A DNA stretch of 64,000 nt. Source: Stercorarius parasiticus. Taxonomy: Eukaryota > Chordata > Aves > Charadriiformes > Stercorariidae. The stretch lies in assembly GCA_013396915.1 (NCBI GenBank), contig VWZL01000914.1, forward strand, positions 291,425 to 355,424. The letters are read 5' to 3'. Of this stretch, positions 52,701 to 64,000 are shown piece after piece (position 1 is the stretch's first letter; each line of letters starts with the position of its first letter). Below the pieces are notes generated by a model. It did no database searches, was not told the origin of the DNA, and saw only the letters and a program-made list of their open reading frames with translations. A program made the position numbers and the translations under genes.

Positions 52701-55321
52701 GTTGTAGGAAGTCACAGCAATAGCCACAGAAGTGAAAGCTATGTAGCTGTCCAGAGAAATTCAGAGGTCATTAAATAAGAGACTCTTTATATCAATATAG
52801 CTTAAGAGTTATTAAATACTAAATATTTTCTTCATGGTGTTTTCCTCACAATTTTGTAACAACCTAGTAGCTACGTTCTCAGTTCTGGCAGGGCTGTGCT
52901 CAACACAGCACTTGCATCTGTCTTTATAGTAAGTATTCTGGCTGGTGGGCTTCACCCACCGTTAAGTTTCCACAATTTAGGTTTTAAGGTACAGCCATGC
53001 TCTGACATAACCACAGCAGAAACCAAGTAGTTCCTGAAATTAGAGCTGTTTTGCAACCTATTTTTTGGACATGTATAATACTCATCCAGCTCAATTACTC
53101 CAACAAGGTTAGAACACTTTTTGAGTTTAAATTGCTATTTAAAGAACTCAGGGTACCAAATTTAATTCTTGCTGCTGCTACAGGCTTCCCTTAGGATCTC
53201 CTACATATCCTGCATCCTCCACCCTGTGTGCCATGCTGACACAGGGAACTTTCAGTTGAATGACAGAACTAGAGAGATTCCATGATGATGAAGGGGAGTG
53301 AAGCAGGGGGGAGCGAACACTCTTTAGAGTTTTCCTTGCATTTTCTTTGTACTTTTAGTGTAATACAGAATAGTATGCAAATATGCCATACTATATACAT
53401 ATAGGAATGCTATCTTTTCTGTATAGAATACATATTATTAAACTCTTTTTCTGAACAGTGCATTACATTTCCATGTACTACTGACCAAATACTGCATTTC
53501 TTGCTGTCCCTTATGAGTGAAGTGAGAACTATGTGCATCAGATACTCACAGACGAGGAGATTAAGGGAGTACTGAGGGGTTTTTGGCTCAATTCATAAAT
53601 CATTATGGGATCTTTCAGGATTCATAATGATCCATAAGAACAAAATTTCACAGAACTAGCATGAAAACTACTTAAGATGTGGCACTCCCTCAGAGTTTAT
53701 ATGTCATTAATACCTATCTGCTCAAATGTTTTGCCTCAATAGTAAGAAATTTGTCTACTCCACTGTGGGAAATCTATGTAAAATAAAATGCAATGAAAAA
53801 TTTCTAACAATGCCAAATGGATGCAAAGCTGGAGCAGAAAATACAATTTATCACTTGCTATGGCCATGATAAACTGGTAGCTTTTAAAAGGAACAAACAT
53901 CTTCAACATTTTTTTAACACAAACCAAATATATACTCTTTTTTCACCAATCACTTGAACGTAAAATTCTTTTGTGTCACTGACAAGAAAGCTATCGCGTA
54001 TTTGTGTGTCTTGGTTTCTGTTAACTTATCCCTAGTTATTTTTACTGAACAAATGATGCACTATTTGTATTATTATTAGGAACTCCTCCTAAGCTGTTCA
54101 CAGAACTGACTAACTAATGGAAGGTAATCTACCACTGCTATTATCAAATTAATAAATTTAGCTGTGGTTTTATTGGTACTTAACATTATTCTAAGAGAGA
54201 CACAAGTAAAGTTAACTGTAATAATGCGTGATAACACTCTATCTGAATCTTCATGGAACTTAAAATACTGAGTAAATGTGTTCTGCATCATCTCTCAAGT
54301 CTACATCTTCTGTTCTCACCAAAAAATATCCTCTTTTATGTATAAATGGAAATTATAACATTGAATAATTGGCTCTCTGCTTACTAGGTCAAATTCTGAT
54401 TTCAGTTGTATCTCATAAGATAAAAAATGGCTTCAAATGAATTAAGTCACTGGAGACAATTTACATTGGAGGAATACCAATACCAATGCTTTGGAGAGAT
54501 ACCAATACATCTAAGCAAACATCTTTCCAGGTAGGATGAGTTTCGATGTCTTCCATGTTTCTCCCTTTTTTATTCTATATTATTTGGATAATTGCTTAGG
54601 GTCTTACGCATTTTTAGAATTGACTTATTTCACATAAATTAATGGATAAAATATTTCTATAGAGCAAGATATTTCATCAGAGAATTCAAAACAATGTCCA
54701 GGATCCTAATAAATACCGTTATGTCTGAAATGAGTTATCTCAGTAGTGACTTGGGCTCAGATTTATTGTACAGTTCATCAACTTCTCAGCATGCTAGATA
54801 ATGAATGTTTCATTTACATTGCTAATTGTCAAGCCATGGTTCCTTCAACCTTTAACCCTTACGCTTTATCACATTATCACCATATGTCAATATAATTGCA
54901 TTTAACATTCCAAATAACTAACTTTTTCACGAGGTCAAGAGATCCTTTTTTTAAAGCTTTACCAGTGGGGTATCTTTAAAACTGCGAAGACACACAGCAT
55001 TATACAGATACTGCAAAACTAATGCAATTTTTTCTTCAGGAAAACAAACCTTCTATCTTCTGACCCAAAAATAAACTCTTTTCTGTTAAAATCTGCATTT
55101 GCCCATTGTAACTAAATCACTTAGACTTCTGTGAAGAGCTTCAAGAGCTTCAACTTTACTGTCTGTGATTATGAAACACTACTAAAATCTAATATGAGAT
55201 ACCTTCCGTACCTGCATGAGATTTTTTGTCTCTAATTTTCTTTTATCTCTGGAATTATGAAGTTATCTCCACATATCATACTTTGATCTTCATTCTACTT
55301 TGCACAAATAGTCAATTATTT

Positions 55322-55386
55322 TACTGTAGGTACCATCCAAGATGCCGTCTTGGGCATCCAAGGTACTGTAGGTACCATCCAAGATG
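55322..55386. repeat. Perfect 23-bp direct repeat, period 42
   Basis: TACTGTAGGTACCATCCAAG plus ATG occurs at 55322-55344 and again at 55364-55386. The 19-bp spacer itself contains CATCCAAG, suggesting a local duplication with a further partial copy. Confidence 0.93.
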
Positions 55387-58300
55387 TCTCTAGTATAACA
55401 GCATTGCTACTCATCTGCTTACAATTATACTTTCCCTCAGTGGAAAGTGGACTCTATCTTACCTCTAGAATAGTCTATGGACAATGCTAATTCACTCTGC
55501 ACCTGCAAGCCCCTTTCTCTCAGTTGACTTTCACTGCAAATACTTCTAGCTGTGAAATCTTCATTGTCAATAGCAAAGTTTAAGCCAAATCATATGCAGA
55601 ACAAGCTGTTCTGGAAAAGGATTTTACTACCGAGTGCAACTGAGTCAGCAGTAAGACACTGCTTGGGCATGGTCAAACTTAAGAGAGAAATGACACTCCT
55701 GCCTGGTAACAGTTAGGCCAGCAAAGACTCCAGCTTCTCTCCATTTCTTTGAAACAAGAAGTTTTGGCAAGGTGCTTTCTCAGAACAAGCGTGAATTTCA
55801 TAAAGTTGTTAGAAATTTATTTCTCAGGATCGGAGTCAGAAATCTATATGCGTCCTCACAGCCAGAAATAAGCACCAAAGTGCATTAGAACAAAGAAAAA
55901 TGGGTAACTTAAGATAAAATGGAATGAGCCTAATTCATTTTTCAGGTAGCAAAAATTTCATGTTACACAGCAGGTAGACAGCTCATATTTCTCACAGCTC
56001 ACACGTTCCTCACATAGTTATGGTGCATATATATATACACATAAACTCGTCAATGTATGGCACACTTTTATGTGGCTTGCAGTGCCACAAATTGGTAGTC
56101 TTATCTCTAAGAAAAATCCTATGGCATAGTCTCGAAGCCCATGAGCTGGTGAAGCTTCAAATTGGTTTGTATCACTCCTCATACTGGTTTATGCCTTTAT
56201 GTTGTCTGCAATAGTAGATCACTCTCCTCCTCTGCCATCATTTTGCACCTCTTCTCTGACTCTTGGAATGCCCTTTCTGACCAGACATTGAATCCCTGAA
56301 AGCTCCTTTCTTTCAGTTGCTTCCGCTACCAACTTCTACTGCAGAAACTTCACCTGACTCTATGCACGGAACACTACAACATAATAACCATACTTTAAAA
56401 TTTTAAACTATAATCAAGTTGCAGGCATGAAATACCCAGCGTACCTGACAGGGTTCATATACCACTCTCTTGCAACTTGCAACTACAAAATAATAAGTTT
56501 TAGCAAACACTGCTGCTAGCACAACCCTCTTGCCAAGCTGTAGACAATCCCTTTCCAAATCACCTGCAGTATCCACCCAGTAAACATCCATCTGTCGTTG
56601 CCCGACTGATCATCCTCCTGGATGTCACAAAGAAGGACTATTCCTGCTCCCTGCTAGCTTGGACGAAACATAACCTTGTGATTTACCTATACATAAAACA
56701 TGAGAAAAGGCTGGAATCAGAACAATAAAACCCCTCTGAATCAGATTAGGACCAGAAATGTGTGTATTTTTTTTCTTCAAAGTGTTTCAATCCATTAAAT
56801 ATATATAAAAAAGGTAAAAAAAATATTCAAATTCCATGTTACCACTGGGAAGTGAATATTCTTTCATGCACACCAGCTGAGACTCAGTACAAGTATTTCA
56901 CTTAAAATAATTCCTAAATATGAGGAACTTTTAGCAGTATATGTCAAACAGTGTGCTCCTAAGACATTTAAGCATATTGTGGTTATCCATTTCCAGCTGC
57001 TTCTGTGGAGTCAAACTTTGTTTTTATGTGAATAGATAACATTATTATCATATTTTGTGAAGAATAGTGGCACTGAGCACAGATACACCACTGAAAATAC
57101 ACCATTTGAAAATATGCTTGTTTTTTTAGTCTTTAATAAAGGATCAAAAATATCACCAAATCAATGCCACTTCAAATGTGTTCAGAATTTGAGTTCACAA
57201 TGACTAGGTGTACAGTACACAAAGGATCCCTCATCACTTAATTTACATTAATGTCCCAAGCATTTCCAGTTGACAGAAGCCACTGTATATTAACATTTTT
57301 CTGAAATGGTAAAAGAATAAAATCCACAGAGTCCGAAACAGTCACCAGTGGCACCTGACTTCGGCTGGTTGTTAGTTACAGAAATTTAAATGCATAAATA
57401 GGAATTAGTAAAGTAACTACTTTAATGGTTCTGTCCACCCAGGCACCTTGAAAATCTCATTTTGGATTTTACTGCTACACTGATAGTACTAGAAGTCCAC
57501 AGGAAGTGAGGCTGAGGTTTGACTTCTGAGTAAATATTGGTTTATACTACAAAACACAACTCCATTACCTCAGAGGATCTGTGTAAGTGTAACTGAGTGG
57601 AACACTGTAAACAATTAGGCTAATGATATACATGAAGGAAGAATTCATGCTAGATCATAAAACAACCAATATTTTCTATTTATTCATCTATAAGTATTTA
57701 CAGATTAGTTCATGGAGAAGATCAACAAGATGCAGCACACTAGAGGAGTATAAAATACCCAATAATAAGCAGAGAAACAAAACTAGCTGTTCCAATTAAC
57801 CCCTGTTCAAAAGACTGAACACAGGGAAATCGAACACAACTGCAAATACTAATATGCAAGTTAAACACGCAACCTGTGGATCTTACTGCCAAACTGTAGA
57901 GATCATGCTGAGAGAAACATTTAGCAAGACCCAGAGAAAGAATTCTGTATTTATTTGAACTAAATACCTGCAGGTGTTGTAAATTAAGTATTCCCTCTCA
58001 AGACTTAGAAAAAACGTTGCCTAAAGGAAATTATATCATGATTGTTCAATGCAGGACTATTGCGCTTTCTTCTAAATCTGAACCATGCACAGTTCTCAAT
58101 TATTTGCCTGAATCCTCAGATCTGGAATGGGAAAATGCAGGTTTCTTGTTGGAACAGAAAGTATCCAGACAGAAAGGAAAGTATGTGCGTTACCAAGGTC
58201 TATTGTACAGCCATATGGCAGAGGGCAGGACTCAATCCACGGCTTTTTAAAAGCATTTTCTTTTGTAGCTATTTTCTGTTTGTAATTACAATATCAAGTG

Positions 58301-58904
58301 TGTAATGGCAGCAATTTCTATTTTCAGAACAGTGCATCTGTTTATGCAATGGAGATTCTTTTGCTCAGATATGCTGGTTCCTAACTGTAAAACAGTTGGT
58401 TGGTTTGTATTTTGTTGTGTTGGGTTTTTTTTCTTTTTTTTTTAAATATAGCCATGCAGACCCTCCTGTGGAAAAATTCATTCCCTGAGCAGGAAGCACT
58501 GATGAAAGAGTGCTCACTCAGGTTACTGATACATGCTTAGTTCTTTGTGTTGTTCTCCAGTGATTTTCCACATAGGCAGTGTAAGGAGTGGGGTTGACTA
58601 AGTTCTAAAGCATCCTTGAAGGACAGTTATGGCAGCAAAGTCCCTAGAGGGGGAAGGTAACCCACAGCGAGAAAGCAAGCACATATGCAACAGTAAGAGA
58701 AAGCCCCAGGAACTGGTGGGAGAAGGGAGGTTTTCAAAATATTGATGCTGTGGATTACCATGGTTGTGAGTCACGAGAAAAACCCATATCATTATTTATT
58801 TTCGATCTCTTTCTTTGCCTGTTCCAACTCCTAGCAGTGGACCAGAGCATCAACACATTCACTCAGTTGGTGATCCTCCTGTGGAGGCCCAGGGAAAAGC
58901 TAAA

Positions 58905-59145
58905 GCGCCCCACACCACAGCAAGAGCCGCTATGTTTTCACCAACTGCCCTTCATGGAGAGAGCACAGCCCTGGGGGGCCTGGCTGCGCGCCAGATCGGA
59001 GCAGGGAAGGTATAATTCACGCGCTGCCACGCAAGCTCCAGCAAATCAGTCTTATGGCAGGAAAAGCGCAGCATTTCAGTCTTCACAAACTCCCAGCCGA
59101 GTAGCAAATACACACGTACCCAACTAAATGCCACAACTATACGGG
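58905..59145. promoter_or_regulatory. Local CpG-richer patch, possible regulatory element
   Basis: About a dozen CpG dinucleotides fall within 240 bp (for example GCTGCGCGCC and CACGCGCTGCCACG), unusual for this CpG-poor intron. No exon, promoter motif or known repeat is recognised. It could be an intronic enhancer, an alternative promoter or an old insertion. Confidence 0.2.
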
Positions 59146-59336
59146 CTGAACCTGAATATGTTTAGCTCAGTTTAGAAAAGGGGGGTGGAGGGAGAATATT
59201 AATATTTTCATTGCCTTTTTTTTCTGTTCACTCACTGTGTGTTTACCATAAATTAGACCTGCTGAGAGTGTGATGCTGAGCAACCCATATGGCAAATACT
59301 CAACTGAGAGATGTGAAAGGAAAATCACTTTTTTGT

Positions 59337-59402
59337 TTCTGAATTATCTCTTTATTTAGAGATTTATCTTATTATCTCTTCTGAATTATTCCTTTATTTA
59401 GA
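59337..59402. repeat. Near-perfect 24-bp direct repeat, period 42
   Basis: TTCTGAATTAT followed by CTC or TCC and then TTTATTTAGA occurs at 59337-59360 and 59379-59402. Confidence 0.88.
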
Positions 59403-59994
59403 AAGTCTTGTTTAATAGCAAATGCTGAGAAACAAGCCTGCCAATGGTATGTATATACAGAAGAAGAGATGACAACCTTTTTAGACTGAAACAATAAATT
59501 TTCAGTAGAATACGATTCAGTACATGACGAAATTTGACAAAAAAACAGCTCAGTTAAGATTTTTGTTTTTAAAACGCAATTACAGCTCTTTGCTGCACAA
59601 CTACTACTTATTCAAACTCATCCACAAATCCTTCTTCAGCTTAAACAATCCACAGCTAGTCTAAGTCCATGGCGTCCTACCAACTAAAAAGTTGACTTAA
59701 CAGTTTCCATTTCACGTAGAAAATTAACCTATTCCAACCTTATTCCTTTCTAGTCTCTGACAAACACTCAGAGACTGAACCAGCATACACAGATGTCTGG
59801 CATCCATGAAACCTAAAAAAATTACAATTCTGGATGTGGAATGCTGGCACAGATTGCTGACTATATCTCTCTGGCAATGTTGCAGTGGGGGAAAAAAGAC
59901 GACTCGACTGCAAGGAGATTCCTTGTGGACTCTTGTTTACCTTTCTGGTTCTGTAAGTCTACATTTTTTAATCTTTTTTTTTTTTCCCCTGAGA

Positions 59995-60014
59995 GGGGGA
60001 GGAGGGAGGGAGGG
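59995..60014 (+). other. G-quadruplex motif
   Basis: Runs of five, three, three and three G are separated by AGGA, A and A, which satisfies the usual G3+N1-7 pattern. It follows a long T run with a short C run at 59970-59989. The G-rich strand is the non-template strand for any plus-strand transcript and the template strand for PRUNE2. Confidence 0.8.
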
Positions 60015-63000
60015 TCATGTTTTCTGAAAATTCATTGGAAATGTGACTAAGAAAAAGGCAAGAACAACAGCAAGACAGAAATGCTGAAAGGCAGTCAGGT
60101 TGCAGAATATCTATTAATGAGATTTGTCCTTTTGTAAAAAGAACCAGAATGGGCAATAAATAGATGCCAACTAATAGCTTTTGTTGGGAAAGGTACAATC
60201 CAGGGTAGGAGATTTTTTCCAACTGGTTTTGTTGTTCATGAAAGGAAGAAGAAAAATCATTTGGCAATGAAGACAGATAATTCTGCCAGATTCTCACTTT
60301 GATTTTACTACTAACTGTATAGTCATGTTTGACCTGAGCCAAAGAACCAAGCAACACCTATTCAGATTCATTATTTCTTCCTTACAGAACCGATGATAAC
60401 GTTCTCCCGAGTGTGAAAGGGTTGTATATACACCTGAATTCCCCATCTCTACAATGTGAATCTCTACTGTGATTTTTCTTATTTGGGGAAGATAAAATAA
60501 TCAGCTGCCATATTCTTCATTTGGCATAAACTTAGTGGCCTCAATAAACTTTGTCCTCTTTTATATCAACATAAGTGCTGTGTTTATCTCATGTTCAGAA
60601 GGAAAGAGGACTGTAAGAATCATGGAAGACAGCCATCCAATATGCATAAGAAATTCTGATGCATTGAGAGTTACGTGATCACAGCTGAAGAAAATATTCT
60701 ACTCTACCTTTTTTACCTAAACAATTGAGAACTCTGTAGCTTTGTATAAAACCACAAGATTTATTCAAGCATGAGAAAGGAAAATCTCTCCATCGCGAAG
60801 TTTTCAGTCAAAGCATGATTTTGCTACTAACCACAAATCACAAATATGGAAAAACTTATGAAATTCAAATTACTGAGATTTACTCTTCAGATAAAGTAAT
60901 TTTTAAAAAAGCAGATAGGAAAAAAAAGAAATGCTAAAAATCTACCTAAGACCTTGAACACTTCCTACTCTTTTTATCATAATCAATAAATTAAATCCAT
61001 ACTTAGCAACTTTGGTTAAATATATTGTAATTATTTCAGAAATGGGGCAATTTCAGGACTAAAAATAATATATTAATACCTAGAATTTCTTATGGTGAAA
61101 AATATTATAATTCTCTATCCCCAAAGTAGTGCAAAATTACCTTGAAGGAATTTTAATTTGATATTTTATTTATCAAGTCTATACAGAATAGGAAAAAATG
61201 GTCAAAAAAGTAAGCTGTTGAAATACTTGCAATATACACAGGAATTCTGAATGTCAGGGTTTTTTAGGGTCAAAGAGCCTGCAGGTTAGACTTAACCTGT
61301 ATTCACTTAAATACAAAAATTAAAATTTACACAAGCAGTTTAACCATGGAGTTGCAGAAGAAATTATATTTTTTTGGTGAGTAATGTTCATGCAGCAGCT
61401 TTATGACGAATGCGACATTTTGTTAGAGAGGCAGAGAAGCTGTGAATAATTCTGAATACAAAAGTGGTGATCTTTCTGAGAAAAACTTTATCTATCTCCT
61501 AGAAAGAGGGAAAGAAAAATTGCATTCTTTCACAGAATTACAGCTGGTGTTCTTAGCTACTCTGAAGTTGAGTACTCGGATAGGGGCTGAAGGGTTGCAA
61601 CTTGAATCATTTTGATCCCTGTTTTATAAATGAAATTAAAAGTATATAAAATTAAAATGTATATTAAGTGTATTAAAATGTATATAAAATTAAATAAACC
61701 CTGAAGTTTTCAGCTGGACAAAACACTTGACTTCAAGTAAGCCTGAGAGGGTACCAAGTTACACAGAGTCAAAAGAAGAATCTTGCCCGTCAACATCTAA
61801 CCAGAGAACATAAATGCTGAAAAATCTTACAGAGCACCTGATCTGACTAATTTAAAACTCCAAAATGTTCCTACATTTTAAAATAAATTATAGCTTCAGG
61901 ACCAGGCTCCTGATATGTAGCAGAAGGTATAAAATTCAATGATGTATGCTGAAAACACAGAGTATTGTAATGTTTACAAGTGTTAAGCATTCACTTACAT
62001 TCCAGTTCAGAAGGCGTTCCAGACACACACTTTGCCAGATAGAACAAAACGACTATTTCAAGACACAGCAGACATATTTTGTTGTTTTTCCTGCAAATAT
62101 CACTATGCTAAATAAATATTGCATGATTTTAAATGTGGTTTGTTTGTTTTGTTTTGTTTTTTTAATTTCTAAATGAAAAAACACAAAAGCAGTCATTGAG
62201 ACAGACATTTGCTTAGAAATACTCTGTATCTCTGTCGCTTGCTCTGGACAGAATTTCTGACTTCTGTAGTAATGCAACACTAACACTAGCAAACCCAAAA
62301 GGAGTTCTTTTACTTGTAGCTGGGATTATACTGTAATCTTGGATCGACAGTTTAATATTCTAATTAAATTGTTTCCCATATAATAACAAAGAAAAATATA
62401 AACTAAATAGACACAAATAATATTTAACTTTTCTGTAATATTCATATTGTTATCCCTAACTATTATCGGTTCCTATAGTCTCATGCATTACAGCCAGTTC
62501 TTAAAATATTAAATGTCCAAGTTAGGTCTTGCATTGAAATTTAGAAAAAGTGTATTGTATTTCATAGAAAAAACTCTTTTTCTGCTGAACATTTCTCAAA
62601 ACAGCATCTCCCGCTGTCAATGTCTATGCCCCATGAGCAGCTGAGCTAAGATGCTACTGACAAGAACTAGAACAGTACACAAATGATAAATTAGTCAGCT
62701 TTGTAGAAGTCAGGAATGCAGTCCAATAATGATACTGTAGACGACAGCATTTTGTTTAGCTCAGAGACAGTGCATATTATACAGCTGTATTTCATAAAGA
62801 AAAAAAATCTTGTTTTATTTAAACACATTTCATAAATGATAGAAAAGAAAATACAGTTTATCTTCTAGAACAATGTAAACACAAGCACATTTTTACTGTA
62901 ACGTTAGTAGATTAATCTAATGTCTATGCTTATTCCTTTAATAAGTGTCATAGTTATTTTACTTTGTTTATTGACTTTTGAAGCAAGATTGAACAAAACC

Positions 63001-64000
63001 AGTAAAGGCAAAATCATGAACAATAGCATGGGTCAAATTTAGACCAGATGTCACGCAAATTATAATATATGAAGCCTGCCCAATTTGTTTAGACACCTAA
63101 ATAAACTCAAATCCTATATACATACTATTGCAGACCTGATATCGCTGCACACCTCGTGCATTCTTAAAGAGATACTGCACAGAGATACAAAATCTCTGAT
63201 GCTTCTGGTTTACTATGAGTTTTGACAGCAGTATAGAATAAAATAATCAAACACCTTGCAAAAGTACAGATGAATAAATCATTATTCAATGATTTAAGCA
63301 CAGGCTGAATTGGACTCACTGATAAAAATAAGGGTCTTGGCCAGTTTTATGAGTTTACGTTTTTCTCTCATCACAAGGGACCATAATGAACACCTTGCCT
63401 AACATCCTTCACAACTGCGAGCAGAAACGTCTCACTGAGTAGGGAAATTGTAGCTCGTATCACCCTCACATCACCCTCTGGAAGGGATCTGGTCTTGATT
63501 TTAAAACTATAAGCAGTCCTGATAATCATGCTAATCAATGTCGGTTTTGCTGCCATTTGATCTCACGTAGTTAATTAGGAAGCACTTAGAACAGTCTAAG
63601 GTTGTCCCCGATAGTTTCCTTTCATACCTTTAGAGACAAGTAACTAACTAACCCAGAGAATCCAGCAGGTCTGCCTCAGCTCCCCACACCTCGGATTGTA
63701 CTCGTTATAACCAGGGTACTTCAGCTGACCCGAGGCATCAACAGAACAGCTGCTGTCCTCCAGAAGACGCAGTCTGACGTTTAAAGATGAGTACGGTATG
63801 TACATTGATGCATGTTTGGTTGCATTACCCAGTCCTATAAGATGACGACTTATCCCTCCTAATAATTCTAAAAAAGCAAACGAAAGTATCTTCAAGCTTT
63901 GTGCATTATATATGTTATACATTTTCCTACAGGAAGATTTCACACACTGACATTTTAAGACCTTAATTAAGGTTGATTTATTTACAAATGGTATGTTTTC

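Larger units (their letters stand above)
1..64000 (-). other. PRUNE2: PRUNE2 gene, internal part
   Basis: The whole window appears to lie inside one gene on the minus strand. Five exons with canonical splice sites join in frame (159 + 6,526 + 832 + 80 + 201 nt) to give 2,599 codons plus one base. The protein matches PRUNE2 as I remember it: a DHHA2 half-domain, a very long acidic Ser/Glu/Asp-rich centre, then the block shared with BNIP2 and caytaxin that precedes the BCH domain. PRUNE2 is a cytoplasmic, mostly neuronal protein linked to RhoA signalling, apoptosis and prostate and neuroblastoma biology. Neither the start codon nor the stop codon is in the window. No second gene could be supported on either strand. 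Confidence 0.93.
33788..64000 (-). other. PRUNE2: PRUNE2 intron 6, 3' 30 kb
   Basis: At least 30,213 bp without a recognisable exon. I looked on the minus strand for the preceding DHHA2-linker exon and did not find it, so the intron probably runs past 64000. It holds several homopolymers, two hairpins (38380-38413, 40571-40607), three small tandem duplications (36426, 55322, 59337), a G-quadruplex motif (59995-60014), a GC-shifted block at 35600-37050, a GC-richer patch at 40563-40860 and a CpG-richer patch at 58905-59145. In human the equivalent intron contains the antisense lncRNA PCA3; no counterpart can be recognised from sequence alone. Confidence 0.75.

Noticed and set aside
53599..53631. 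9-bp inverted repeat ATCATTATG/CATAATGAT with 15-nt loop
   Set aside because: Short arms in AT-rich DNA; not beyond chance expectation.
59968..60357. 129-codon minus-strand open frame
   Set aside because: Contains translated low-complexity T/G tracts and no domain; not similar to PRUNE2.
63644..63943. 99-codon minus-strand open frame near the window end, checked as a possible upstream PRUNE2 exon
   Set aside because: No similarity to the DHH or linker segments of PRUNE2 and no convincing splice pair.
1..64000. Search for bacterial, phage or CRISPR-type systems
   Set aside because: No operon-like gene packing, no Shine-Dalgarno-linked frames and no spaced direct-repeat arrays; the split gene with GT-AG introns shows this is a vertebrate nuclear locus.

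Overview
This is a piece of a vertebrate nuclear genome, most likely avian. It is AT-rich, mostly non-coding, and carries a five-exon stretch of one gene on the minus strand with clean GT-AG introns. The only mobile element I can name with confidence is a short 3' fragment of a CR1 LINE, the dominant repeat of bird genomes. There are no operons, CRISPR arrays or other prokaryotic features.

The gene is PRUNE2 (also called BMCC1, BNIPXL or KIAA0367), read from high to low coordinates. The exons recognised are 33787-33629 (DHHA2 domain), 32629-26104 (one 6,526-bp exon encoding the long acidic, Ser-rich central region), 25648-24817, 2463-2384 and 1463-1263. The last two encode the BNIP2-like block just before the BCH domain. 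All five join in frame into 2,599 codons plus one base without a stop. The initiator and N-terminal DHH exons lie beyond 64000. The C-terminal BCH exons and stop codon lie below position 1. PRUNE2 proteins are about 3,100 residues in mammals, so the window holds roughly five sixths of the coding sequence. Exon numbers 7 to 11 follow the human gene and are assumed.

Layout: 1-1262 intron; 1263-1463 exon; 1464-2383 intron; 2384-2463 exon; 2464-24816 a 22-kb intron with the CR1 fragment; 24817-25648 exon; 25649-26103 short intron; 26104-32629 giant exon; 32630-33628 intron; 33629-33787 exon; 33788-64000 the 3' 30 kb of a large intron. By position this last intron is the counterpart of the human intron that contains the antisense lncRNA PCA3. 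In birds this 9q21-equivalent region is expected on the Z chromosome (from synteny knowledge, not shown here).

I found no clearly new biological system. The most useful observations are the degenerate repeat family inside the giant exon, its clathrin-adaptor/EH-type short motifs, the exon-phase pattern that allows in-frame exon skipping, a strong-context ATG that could start a short BCH-containing isoform, a 30-bp unbroken alternating purine-pyrimidine tract, and a few intronic hairpins, small tandem duplications and base-composition anomalies.
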